The notes: a model not told the origin generated them from the letters alone. Shown: positions 47,679 to 57,553, numbered from the stretch's first letter. The stretch: DNA of 64,000 nucleotides from Microglena sp. YARC (GCA_022414725.1 CM039462.1:180093774-180157773), one strand, 5' to 3'. A program made the numbers and translations.

Positions 47679-49259
47679 ATGGCGCGTACCAAACAGACCG
47701 CTTGTAAGTCCACGGGCGGCAAGGCCCCAAAGAATCAATTGGCGACTAAGACGCAGGTTAGGAATGCCCCTGCCACAGGTCCGATGAAGAAGCCCCACCG
47801 CTACAGGTGAGTGTCTTGCAATGTTAAAGGGGGTGGGGCTGGCTATCGCCTGCAAATTGATGAAGCGGGCTAATGCGGCTGGTGTAGTAGTGGGCTGCGC
47901 GTCGATTTTTTTTTTTCTTTTTTTTTTTTTCGAAGTACCAGAAGTCCACCGATCTGCTCACCCGCAAGCTACCAGAAGTCCACCGATCTGCTCATCCGCA
48001 AGCTACCGTTTGCAAGGCTTGTTTGTGAGATCCTTGATGCCGTATCGAAGTCACCTGGCAGCTTACGCCTCCAGGTCTCCGCCATTCTAGCTCTGCAGGA
48101 ATCTGCAGATGCCTACTTGGTGGGTCTCTTTGAGGACACCAACCTATGCGCGATTCACGCCAAGCGAGTGACGGTCATGCCCAAGGATATGCAGGTGTGT
48201 GAGGATAGATGGCTATGTGGGTGGGTGGTGTAGATGGTTGTGTGTGTTGCTGGCCTGGTCTGGGCCTAGATAGAGGGGGGGGGGGGCGGGGGGGGGGGGG
48301 GGGGGGGCATGTGTTGCTTGTCTGGTCTAAGCATAAGCATATTTCCGGGGATATAGCCTGTCACCATGATTATAGTTTTATTTTTTCCTTCCTTGTACCA
48401 GAAGGCAGGCGACGACCACCGGCTAGCTGTAGCCGTTCTTGTCTTTTTCTTTGGTCTTTTTTCCTTGGTCACAAAGGGCTAGGTTTTATCAGTTGCGCCT
48501 TTTCCTGGTTCCCCCCTTTGTAAAAAAGAAAAGAAAAAAAAGCCCATGTGAGTGCTCTTGAAGCACTTGCTACAGCAAAGTGGGTGGTAGTAGCAGCCAC
48601 CAAGGTACCGTAGGCAGGGAATACATAATATAGCCTGTCACCCATGATTATAATTGTATTTTTTCCTTCCTTGTACCAGAAGGCAGGCGACGACCACCGG
48701 CTAGCTGTAGCCCATGTGAGTGCTCTTGAAGCACTTGCTACAGCGCAGTGGGTGGTAGTAGCAGCCATCAAGGTACCGTAGGCAGGGAATACATAATATA
48801 GCCTGTCACCCATGATTAGAGTTGTATTTATTCCTTCCTTGTATCAGAAGGCAGGCGACGACCACCCGCTAGCTGTAGCCCATGTGAGTGCCCTTGAAGC
48901 ACTTGCTACAGCGCAGTGGGTGGTAGTAGCAGCCACTAAGGTACTGTAGGCAGGGAATATATAATATAGCCTGTCACCCATGATTAGAGTTGTATTTATT
49001 CCTTCCTTGTATCAGAAGGCAGGCGACGACCACCCGCTAGCTGTAGCCCATGTGAGTGCCCTTGAAGCACTTGCTACAGCGCAGTGGGTGGTAGTAGCAG
49101 CCACTAAGGTACTGTAGGCAGGGAATATATAATATAGCCTGTTACCCACTACTTTGTCTTAAGCTCTCACTAAGCACAAAAACAAAGATGCTCACTCTCA
49201 AATTTGCCCACCCTCTTTATTTGCAGCTCGCTAGGCGGATTCGAGGGGAGCGTTCCTAA
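47679..49259 (+). CDS. Divergent histone H3 variant, three exons (possibly a pseudogene)
   Basis: Exon 1 (47679-47806) encodes an H3 tail starting [17 protein letters not shown] and ends PHRYR at a GTGAGT donor. The exon 2 core region (47970-48194) encodes [14 protein letters not shown] through [16 protein letters not shown] to KDMQ. Exon 3 (49227-49259) encodes [10 protein letters not shown] and a stop; introns end in AG and the phases of exons 2 and 3 agree. Relative to canonical H3 (Met not counted) the tail has R8C, R17K, K18N, A24T, A25Q, R26V, K27R, S28N, G34P and V35M, while K4, K9, S10, K14, K23 and K36 are kept. The loop between alpha-1 and alpha-2 is about three residues longer than in H3. 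The alpha-N segment (PGTVALREIR) is absent, and a 34-bp tandem duplication sits at the start of exon 2. An in-frame join is possible through the AG at 47967-47968. No histone 3' stem-loop is seen, which fits a replacement-type variant. It would package DNA in nucleosomes if functional. Confidence 0.8.
47936..48003 (+). repeat. 34-bp tandem duplication at the H3 exon 2 start
   Basis: The block TACCAGAAGTCCACC...CGCAAGC at 47936-47969 is repeated at 47970-48003 with one base change (ACC to ATC, Thr to Ile). The second copy carries the canonical-like LLIRKL. Because 34 is not a multiple of three, including both copies would shift the frame. A T-rich tract (47906-47930) lies directly upstream. 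Confidence 0.95.
48355..49142 (+). repeat. 168-bp tandem repeat containing an exon-like 93-bp cassette
   Basis: Each unit contains a 93-bp stop-free stretch (31 codons, [19 protein letters not shown]...) bracketed by TTCCTTGTAYCAG on the left and AAG|GTAC on the right, resembling 3' and 5' splice sites. Four copies keep both brackets and the open frame. Differences between copies are few (R/P, I/T, synonymous). It could be a tandem exon or simply a young minisatellite. Confidence 0.75.
48435..48540 (+). mobile_element. Family A 3' tail in the H3 intron
   Basis: About 75 bp of A 3' end with ACAAAGGG...CCCTTTGT, then an A-rich tail broken by G. AGCC occurs at both ends (48431-48434 and 48541-48544). 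The neighbouring 168-bp units show the uninterrupted site TGTAGCCCATG, giving a precise 4-bp target duplication. Confidence 0.92.
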
Positions 49260-49286
49260 CTGATGCCAGGTGGAAACAAGAGCTTC

Positions 49287-49612
49287 CCCTAGTTCAGTTT
49301 CCACCCTTAGTTTCCTCCTTAGTTTCCCCCTCAGTTGCCTCCTTAGTCCCCACCCCCCCCACCCCCCCTCCCCCCTTTTTTCTCTTAGTTTCTCGCATAG
49401 TTTTGCTTTTAGTCCTCCTTAGTTTGCATCTCCTCTTTCAGTCTTCTGATCCGGTGACTGTTAGAGGTTGCAATGTTTTGGCCCCCCCCTTCATAGGTCT
49501 TTTTTCTTAGTAGTCCTAGCCCCTTCTCATGGGCTTCCTGTTTTTGGCTTCTTCCTTGCCTCTCTGGTTTGTTTGTCTTCTGTTCCTGTCCTCCTTTGTC
49601 CCTTACGTCGCC
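49287..49612 (+). mobile_element. Family A 3' UTR fragment without its tail
   Basis: It starts about 30 bp after the H3 stop codon and matches the A 3' UTR in sense orientation, including the C/T tract and CTCTTTCAGTCTTCTGATCC. It stops at CCTTACGTCGCC, before the terminal hairpin and poly(A). The H3-like gene's 3' flank is therefore LINE-derived. Confidence 0.85.
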
Positions 49613-50805
49613 ATGCATTTATATGAGTGGGCCGGGGTACTGCTGTACCAGCATGTGTTTGTGTTGCATGTTCTTGGAGACACGTGTTGCCCCCCATCTG
49701 CTATCATGGATGGAAGCACATGGATGTGGGTCTCTGTTGCACAGGTGGAAGCAGGACTACAAGGCATGCCAAGCGGAGGGCAGCAGCAGAGGGAGTCACT
49801 CTGCGTATTCACATGTGATGCATTATTTTGTGTGCATGTTTTGGGAGTGCATTTGAGTTGCGTTGAGAATCAGAAAATGTATGTCGTTCATGTTTGAGTC
49901 TTCGAGTGGCTGGGCAGGGTGGGTGGGCTGTTGGGTGGGTCCATTTTTAATAGAGGTATGAGGAATGGATGGTTTGAAACATGTTTGTTTTGAGATTCTT
50001 GGCCTGTTTGGGGTGTGTGTGTGTGGGGGGGGGGGCTCTCTTTAAAATAGTGGTACCACTACTCGGTGGTTGAGTCGCGTGTTTAAAAGTTGTGGATTTG
50101 CTGCTTGCTTGAGTTTCATGTTGGGGCCAAGTTCTGCGGGTGTTTAGGATTTTTTTTTTTTTTTTTTTTTTTAGTTGTGAAAGGACTTTCACCCCCAGGA
50201 GGTGTGGTGGGGGGGAGTGTCAAGAGTTATTGGATGTTAGTTGGTGTGCCCGAATCTTTTTGCGGTGGAGGGTTTGGTGTGGCCGCGTTTTTCAGGTTGG
50301 TAACAGTTGAAGCAAGGGGGCGAGGGAATGATGGTGAAGGGTTTGGGTTGTCTGGGTTGGACGTTAGTGACCTGAAGGGGGTTGGTGGTTTTGGGGGTTG
50401 CAGGGTGGGGGGGCTGTGTCTAAGTCAGCATCCACCGTATCGCAATCCATTTGCGTGTTTGGGGGGGGGGGAGCGTTTTGGCGGGCTGAAGCCCTTCATC
50501 GTGGTATCTTCCACTTTGGATAAATTAGGCATGGGTTTTGTAGGGATGATATGGAAATTTGCTTATCTAGGACCTGCCAAGCTCCGGGTGTAGAGTTCAA
50601 GGGGATTGGAGAGTGATTCAATGAATCCATCCAGTACCACACATTATGGTATTGCTCGAGACAGCCGGCATGTCTGTGGGCAGCTGGAAGGGGGATGGTT
50701 AGTGCAGGATACATTTATTATTTTCCTTGCAGGCGATGTAGGATTTAGTTTTTGCTGCTACCAGGTAAGATCTCAAAGTTGTAGGATTCGTCACAGGTCA
50801 TCGCT
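49613..50805. other. Unassigned spacer with a third retroelement-type tail
   Basis: I recognise no gene. G-rich and GT-rich patches occur at 50014-50036 and 50460-50470. At 50150-50204 a poly(T) run is followed by AGTTGTGAAAGGACTTTCAC and CCCCCAGGAGGTG. This block recurs inside the membrane protein gene at 56423-56474. I call it tail family C. Confidence 0.5.
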
Positions 50806-51037
50806 TCACTCTATCACCAAATTTAACTGATGGTCCATTCTTAGAAGCATTATACACAGTGAACAAAGATAGATCACCTGTGATTGACATCCCAGCTCCA
50901 GAATCAACATGCCAGACACCCGCAGACAGGCTCGGGCTACAGACGTTAGAAAACTTCGAGGTGCAAGAGAATATGACAGAGCTTACCTCTTACTTCTGCA
51001 TAGCAAACCCATCAGTCTGAGCCTGCAAGGAGGACAG
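50806..51037 (-). pseudogene. Copia protease-region fragment
   Basis: It is clearly similar to 5790-5960 of the first Copia: the minus strand encodes a GVWHVDSGAGMSITGD-like protease block preceded by SNVCSP. It is cut by the family B insertion at 51038; its gag partner lies beyond, at 52666. Confidence 0.85.
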
Positions 51038-52665
51038 TTTTTTTTTTTTTTTTTTTTTACATAGGGAGGAACCAGGAAAGGGAACATCTGAGAAAACCTA
51101 GCCCTATGTGACCAAGGAAGAAAAACCAAAGAAGAAGACTAGAAGACATGGACCAAAAGTCCGCTAAGACAAAAGATCCAAGACAAAAGACGAAAAGACT
51201 AGGGACAAAAAGAACGAGGGACACAAACTAATTACTAGGAGGACAAAGGACAAAGGGCCTTCCGAGCACCACCCCCACCTCCAAGCAACACTGTTCCTCC
51301 CCAGCCAATAAAACACCACTGTAACCTCCAAGAGCAACACAGAAAAAGAAGGAAAGGCAAGCACCCGAAGGTCTTGCTGATCCAAGATTAAAACACTGCA
51401 GGGCATCACTCCATCAGCAGACCGGCGTGCCAGCTCAGCTGTCAAGTAGCATGCCACTTCTTCTCCAATGCAGACCAGCAAGCTCTGTAAGGAAGAAGAC
51501 CAAAGCAGGGCATGCTACTGATAAACAGGTCAAAAAAAAAAAAAAAAAAAAAGGTCCGGGAAAAAGCAAATCAAAACAGCTTTCAGGGCAGGAGCAGCAG
51601 ATCCACCCCCAAAAACTACTATCCTGCCCTCTAGGGCAGCAAAATGCTAAGACAAACTGTATCGCTATGGCTTCCAACCAATGTCACACTCCAGGATCGG
51701 CAAGTCTCTAATTAGAGAACAAGAAGATGCTGACCAATGCAGACCTTCAAAAGGAGACCTGCTGACTGAGAATTCAAGAAAGAGGGAATGAGTCTCAACA
51801 GCACAACACCTGTCTAAGGCCAAAAAACACTAAAACATCAGGCGAAAAAAGGACCTCCAGCTCCAATTGTCGCCTTAAAGCTTCGTCTACTAGGTATCTC
51901 AGCAGCTGACATGAAGGAGCAGGGATGAGAGGGAGGAGATGGAGGGTTCTGAGAGGAAGGAGGAAGTGGGTGGGGCTCGGAAGAAGGGAATCAGGAGAGA
52001 GCTGCTTCTGAAGTACTAAGGATGGGGGTCGGGTGGTCCCAAATTAACTTGAAGAGAATAGCCTGCCCCCTCCAGTAGGCTGACCTCTTATGCTGACCTC
52101 TGGAGGGGGCAGAGTAGCGGATTAGACCGCATGAGCGTCTGTAACACTCAAATGGGGCACTGAGCAGCTCCCATAGCCGCGAAATTGCAGTCGCTCCAGC
52201 CGAATTGGCCGAAGCAGCTTCGCAGCAAAGTTATAAGGCGGCCGGAGAGCAGACATTGCTAGGGCGAGAAAAGGACCTCCAGCTCCAATTGTCGCCTCAA
52301 AGCTTCGTCTACTAGGTATCTCAGCAGCTGACATGATGGAGCAGGGATGAGAGGGAGGAGATGGAGGGTTCTGAGAGGAAGGAGGAAGTGGGTGGGCTCG
52401 GAAGAAGGGAATCAGGAGAGAGCTGCTTCTGAAGTACTAAGGATGGGGGTCGGGTGGTCCCAAATTAACTTGAAGAGAATAGCCTGCCCCCCTCCAGTAG
52501 GCTGACCTCTTATGCTGACCTCTGGAGGGGACAGAGTAGCGGATTAGACCGCATGAGCGTCTGTAACACTCAAATGGGGCACTGAGCAGCTCCCATAGCC
52601 GCGAAATTGCAGTCGCTCCAGCCGAATTGGCCGAAGCAGCTTCGCAGCAAAGTTATAAGGCGGCC
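51038..52665 (-). mobile_element. Family B element in reverse orientation
   Basis: Poly(T), then ACATAGGGAGGAACC (3' hairpin), the B body to about 51843, then nearly two ~422-bp 5' monomers to 52665. A T/A homopolymer (51533-51552) interrupts the body. It splits a Copia remnant, with protease sequence on the left and gag on the right. Confidence 0.92.
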
Positions 52666-53127
52666 CTCCTTATGGGGGCATGGTCCCCAGGTACAATCCA
52701 GGCGCCCGGAACCCTGAGAACCAGTTCCCTGCCTCCGCGGTAGTGCAGCGTTGGCAGGAAACTGGGGAGTGTTCCGGGACCAACCAGGATGCCTGACATC
52801 AGACCTGGGGAGTGCTATGTTCAGAATGTCTATCGTCCTATAGTCCTCTAGACAGGACCAGTACTCACCAGGTTGCTGGTTGTACAGCATGATACCATAC
52901 TTGATCCGCAGCGATTCGAAACGGGGCAGACTCGCACCTTGAACGATGATACCCATGGTGTGACGCTGAGTCTGTGGAGACCCAGCACTGAGGAGGTCAG
53001 TGCACAGACCGCGAACCCGACGAAAGAAAACGTCAACCTGCTCCTGAGGGCTCATGACTGACTCAAGATACTCTTTCATCAAGAGAGGGACTCGAGAGGC
53101 AAGGGCATCAGACTGCTGCCTCCGGAT
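52666..53127 (-). pseudogene. Copia gag fragment
   Basis: The minus strand reads HIRRQQSDALASRVPLLMKEYLES, then DVFFRRVRGLCTDLLSAG and FESLRIKYGIMLY, which looks like the capsid part of Copia gag. HIRRQQS is shared with the first Copia (about 5965), where the remaining gag body is missing. It ends at the B insertion. Confidence 0.75.
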
Positions 53128-53628
53128 ATGCAACAAGCACTCGGGGAAAGGCCCGATTTGCGCGGATATAGCGAATGGATTGATTATATGCGTATTTGTA
53201 TTTTATCGTACCGATCAGGTGTCGTCAGGCTTGAGCCATGGTTCGAAAAGAGTGTATCTTTGCGACGGACCCATACCATCCCGTTCCAACCATATATTCG
53301 CGGATACAGAAGCTCGACCACTGTTACCTTGATCGCTCATTAACTCGCGAGATGTAATACGCTCTCGTATGTGAAGGAAATTGCTGCGTATTGGCTCTCT
53401 TGGTGGCGATTCTCGCGTTCCTACCGAGTGTAGCCCCTCATTCCAAGATCGGTAGGAAGCATAGACAGAGCTGAATGTGCTCGAACTGCGTAAATTAGAA
53501 ATAGCATTCCTCGAAAACAAGGTTTGTGTGAAGGCCTGTCGCCTGTTTTGCGACTGCCCCTCCTGTTGCGACAACGAACTGCTACTTCATGTGTCAGTTT
53601 CGAAGTAAATCTTCAAGGACATTTTCAC
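53128..53628. other. Unassigned spacer
   Basis: A minus-strand stretch open for about 119 codons (53215-53574) starts at a TTG with no convincing ATG. It has Arg/Ser-rich sequence without a recognised domain. It may be an exon or chance; I do not call a gene. Confidence 0.35.
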
Positions 53629-53631
53629 TAA

Positions 53632-54243
53632 CAGCTTGTTTCCAACCAGTTGGGGGTCCGGTTAAGGATTATGTTTCGGAGGGTTTAGACTCGACCTCTA
53701 GCCGGGCCTTAACTTTCGGGAAGATGGTTGGAAACGTTCCACCAGTTAAGCAGTCTTTTGCACCTGACCAGGTCAGTTCAAAATGGGTCAACGTGGCAAC
53801 TGCGCTCTGCAGCACCTCCTCGCGATTCATACGCTGATTTCAGCGTTTATTCCACTTCTGGCCGCTGCTGGTTGCCTCAGGAAGATCAGTCGAAAATTGC
53901 GTGGCAGGGACGGTGCCCTGCTGCTGCGAATCCATTTTGGTGAAACTGTGCGATCAATGATGAGTGTCCGAGAAAGAAAGAAGGATGCGGGACTCCAAAG
54001 CAGCGTGATTTTTAAGAGGCGCGCTCCAACTTCGTGACGTCACCATATCTCATTCATCAACCGAAATTAACCGCCCCTTAACTTTTCTTTAATGGCGGGG
54101 GGGTGCGCCATTGCACTAACCGGGACGGTTGGTCTTTAACCGGACCTTAACTTTTTGTGTTTCCGACCAAACACCGGTTAGCGCCGAAAATAACGAATTT
54201 AACCGCCGCTTAACCAGACCCTTAACTGGTTGGAAACAAGCTG
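53632..54243. mobile_element. PIF/Harbinger-like MITE
   Basis: 20-bp perfect terminal inverted repeats (CAGCTTGTTTCCAACC... at 53632-53651 and its complement at 54224-54243) are flanked by TAA on both sides (53629-53631 and 54244-54246). A 3-bp TWA target duplication is the hallmark of PIF/Harbinger. The 612-bp element has no transposase. Subterminal CCTTAACTT / GGTTAA words recur near both ends and may be transposase-binding repeats. Confidence 0.88.
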
Positions 54244-54246
54244 TAA

Positions 54247-55190
54247 GCCACGCCACCCGAAATTGCAGCTGTGATGTTTACACCTCCCTCCCTGACGGCT
54301 ACCCCTTAGCGCCTCATGCCCGCAACAGTTGCGATTATCTTTTATGACTACTCGAACTCTTGTCAGCATTATTAATCTCTGTCTTAGTCCTAACTATCAA
54401 ATTTATTCTGCAGCCCTCCAAGAAGTCGCAATTACGACGGCGAATTCATTCGCACCTGCACTATGCCCCCCAACCCCCCACCCCCCACCCCCCCTCCCCC
54501 TCTCTGTAGTTAAGTTGGGGGGGGAGGGGGGGGGGGGCGAGAAGACTTCAGTCCTGCGGCGATTTCTCCCGTTTTACAGCATAGGGTACCCGAGGGTACT
54601 CCATCTTCCTCCTCCTCCTAAGTAGTAAACGTCTTCGCTCCGTTCTCGCTACATTTCCGCCTGTCCACTCCAAACAGTGATCCGTAGCAACTACGCACGC
54701 ACAGGCGTACCTGTCGACCGACCAACATACACTGTACCATGAAATCCATAATACTCCGAGGATCTACCAATGTGCGCGTGCAATCCCAAAGAACGGGCCG
54801 CACTCGTTCAGTTGGAGTGTTTGCATCCAGCAGCAAGTATGTTCTGATCACCGGTACGTCAGTGTGTGGGGGGGAGGTCGGGGTTCAAGGTGGGGGGTGG
54901 TAGTGGCGGTCCATCTGTGTGTGTGGGGGGGGCCTGGGAGTAAGATGGATTAAGGTGGGGTGGTGATGGTGGTGGTCGATGTGTGTGATTGTGTGTGTGT
55001 GTGCTTGTTTGCCTGTGCTTGTGTGTGTTATGTTTGTTTGTGCTTGCATGTGTATGGTGTTTGTGTGCGTGTGTGTGTGTGCAGTTTGCGTGTTAGTGTT
55101 TTTCTATTTATTCCGTTGGTATCTGTGTTAGTGTATTTATTTTGTGCGTGTTTGCGGCTAGTGTATTTATGTTTTTGTGTGTGTTTTTTT
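54247..55190. other. Simple-sequence-rich spacer
   Basis: 54464-54497 is C-rich and 54513-54538 is G-rich, able to pair with each other. 54984-55188 is TGTG-rich. No gene is recognised. Open frames across the GT-rich part encode Val/Cys repeats by composition. Confidence 0.6.
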
Positions 55191-55859
55191 TTTTTTTTTT
55201 TTGGGCAGACTCGAATTACAGGTAATAGACGACCAAAGCCTTGGGTTCTTCCCGTACTTTCTAATTTATTCGTTCATGATAGTAATAACCCCTTCCCTCC
55301 CTTCTACTTGGGATCAGTCTATGACGTGGTGAAGTATGTACGTGTATTTAGGTTAGATTCTCAAAGTTGTACATCGAATGATGAATTAGGAATACCAATT
55401 CCAATGCATGGAATTCGTTATCCAAGCTTAAACCTTCGAGTCGGTTGCTTAATAGATAAAATATATATGCAAGTGAAATTCTCGCATATGTGTATGTACT
55501 TGGATTGAGCAATGCCCAGCAGCTGCCCCAAAACCAGTACGAGTAAGTAAGCATCAAATTGAACTACACCGACAAGCGTTCCACATCGACAATTAGCACT
55601 GTTCAGTGCCAACCAAGTTGTTCCTGCGTGACTGTCTAGCTCTTCTCAGTGCTGACCAAGTCACCAGTGTCGACATAGGGCAATGGATGATTCGAATCAT
55701 GCCACAGCCTTCAACCTTTCTAGTAGCTTAGCTACAAGCTACTTAGCTACAAACTTACTAGCTAGTTAGCCCTGTAGCAAGCGGATTTGTAGCTAGGATC
55801 TTATTAGCAAAGAACTAAGTAGCTACTTAGCTGCACTCTTTCAAGAGGTTGAGGAATGC
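55191..55859. other. Unassigned spacer with TAGCT-rich palindromes
   Basis: A poly(T) run (about 55185-55202) is followed by sequence with no recognised gene. An open frame at about 55205-55508 has no known motif. From 55720 to 55840 the sequence is rich in TAGCT words, with a perfect 16-bp palindrome CTAAGTAGCTACTTAG at 55815-55830, some 30 bp beyond the stop of the minus-strand gene. Confidence 0.5.
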
Positions 55860-56979
55860 TTAGACGGTAGCGGTCACGGTGGCCGGCCTGGCGGGTGTGG
55901 TAATGGGGGAGGTCATACCAGAGGCTGGGTCAGTGGCAAGGGCCTTCTTTCCAAAGCCCACCCACTCCTCGGGAATCATCTTGCCACAGGCCTGGGCATA
56001 GATCCAGCAGAAGTTGGCCACCAGAAGGATGATCACACCGGCTGCCATGGTCTGAACAGCGCGCACATAGTCGGCGGGGCACGTCCTCAGCACGCTGTCA
56101 AAGGGTCGGCGAAGTTGGCAGGGGTGCCGGGGGCCACCTGCCGGATGGGAATGAGAGCCTGGTTGATGGCTCCAGCGTAGTAGGATCCGGGAACCACCAC
56201 GTAGGCTTGGATGATCAGGATGGTGGTGGTGATGTTGAGGGTGCAGGTGATGATGTAAGCCCAGGAGCCCTTGGTGTCAGCGCTGAAAGAACCAGCCTTG
56301 AAAAGGAGGATGATGGCAGGCATGATGCAGAGGAAGAACTCGAGGAAGATGATAAACCAGAAAAGGAGTGGCACCACCATTCGAACTGAATCCTCCGTGT
56401 CGCTGGTTTGTGTCGGGAGACCCACCTCCTGGGGTGAAAATCCTTTCACAACTAAAAAAAAAAAGAAAAAAAAAGGGAGAGGGACAGTCCGCAGATATAC
56501 TCATCGTTGATCTTTGAAGCAAACACGGTCGCGGAGTTGGAGCCCCAGGCAAAGAGGTTGGACAACAACCAGGCAGAGGTGCTGTCAGTCATGCACAGAT
56601 CAGAAGCGGAAGCCAAGCCACCCAAAATGATAGCCCATCCACAGAACATGACAAACACAACGAGGGCTGGGAAGAATACGTTGCTGATGGCTCCCATTGA
56701 GAGTGGAGAGCCAGGGCTGGCAAAGGTGCCTGCACCAGTCAGCATGTCAAAGGCGCGCCTCTCCACCTCAAGGATAAGGGGCTCCTCAGGGATAGACTGT
56801 CCGGGCAGCACAATGCCGCCATCAGCAGTGGTCAAGCGAATGATCTGCTCTGGGGGGACTCCCAGCATCTCCCCGAAGGTCTCTTTCGCCTCGGAGAACT
56901 TGGCTCCGGGGGCGATGGCGATGGGGAAGGCCTGGGCAGAGCGCCTGGAGCCATTCTGGAGGTAGAAGTGGTGCGACAT
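55860..56979 (-). CDS. Multi-pass membrane protein of unknown function, broken or spliced
   Basis: The ATG at 56979 has a good context (GCCAAAGATGTC). The first part (to about 56480) has a soluble N-terminus of some 90 residues, including FSEAKETFGEMLGVPPEQIIRL and PLILEVER, which may fold like ubiquitin (inference). A hydrophobic segment follows (NVFFPALVVFVMFCGWAIIL). A T-rich stretch with AG and a tail-C-like block then interrupts the frame (56423-56474), probably an intron or insertion; I cannot place the donor in phase. The second part (56420-56100) has two or three more membrane segments (VPLLFWFIIFLEFFLCIMP and ITTTILIIQAYVV). A one-base frame break near 56095-56104 precedes the last part (AAGVIILLVANFCWIYAQ and a Thr/Pro-rich tail ending at 55860). 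Total length is about 350 residues. Base composition is high in GC, as expected for a real gene here. I do not recognise the family. Confidence 0.7.
56423..56474 (+). repeat. Tail-C-like block inside the membrane protein gene
   Basis: CACCTCCTGGGGTGAAAATCC, then TTTCACAACT, then an A-rich run on the plus strand. It is about 90% similar to the block at 50150-50204 read in reverse. Read along the gene, it provides a long pyrimidine tract followed by AG. Confidence 0.7.
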
Positions 56980-57553
56980 CTTTGGCGGGAAGAAAGGATA
57001 TAGCGATGATCCGAAATAGCTTTCGCCGGAAGTGCTTATAAGCTATACAAACTGACTGTATGTGGTAATTGTATTTGTGTTAGTGTATTTATGTTTGTGT
57101 GTGTATGTGCATACAGTTTGTATTTCTGTGTATTGGGTACCAGAATGCACTTGCAGAAGGAACACTTACAAACACACGCAGACACACACACACATCGACT
57201 TACACACCAACACACACACACACCTCCCCCCCCCCCCCCCCCCCCCTGCTAGCCTCCTAATCAGTGCAATTAATAACGTACGTTCTAAGTATGTAGCGTG
57301 AAATCCCCTCTGAGCTTGATGAACCCAAGTGTTGAACTAGCACGTTGAACCCCCCTGCGGAATGAAGGAACAACGGTACGGAAACGAATATTTGGCAGCC
57401 AACAGCCCTACTAAGGGCGCCCGGCGCCCAAAAACTGAAAGTCAGATTTCTATCAGTGGCGCGAATCATTAGCCCTGCTATTTTCGCAAGCCTTCATCCG
57501 CAATGATAATCAATAATCCAATAATTTGAATATTTGTGGGGGAGCAGTATGGC
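56980..57553. other. Upstream spacer with a microsatellite
   Basis: 57062-57125 is GT-rich, 57165-57222 is CACA-rich, and 57224-57246 is a C run. No gene is recognised; the promoter of the minus-strand membrane protein gene should lie at its left end. Confidence 0.55.

Larger units (their letters stand above)
48195..49226 (+). other. H3 intron 2 with G tract, LINE tail and 168-bp tandem repeat
   Basis: The intron opens GTGTGTGAGG and closes TTATTTGCAG. It contains a ~30-bp G run (48276-48307) and an A-family tail (48435-48540). A 168-bp unit is repeated at 48632, 48800, 48968 and 49136, with an earlier copy at about 48355 that the A tail interrupts. Confidence 0.85.

Noticed and set aside
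49529..49897. Open frame downstream of the H3-like gene
   Set aside because: Its first part is LINE A 3' UTR and the rest has no motif.
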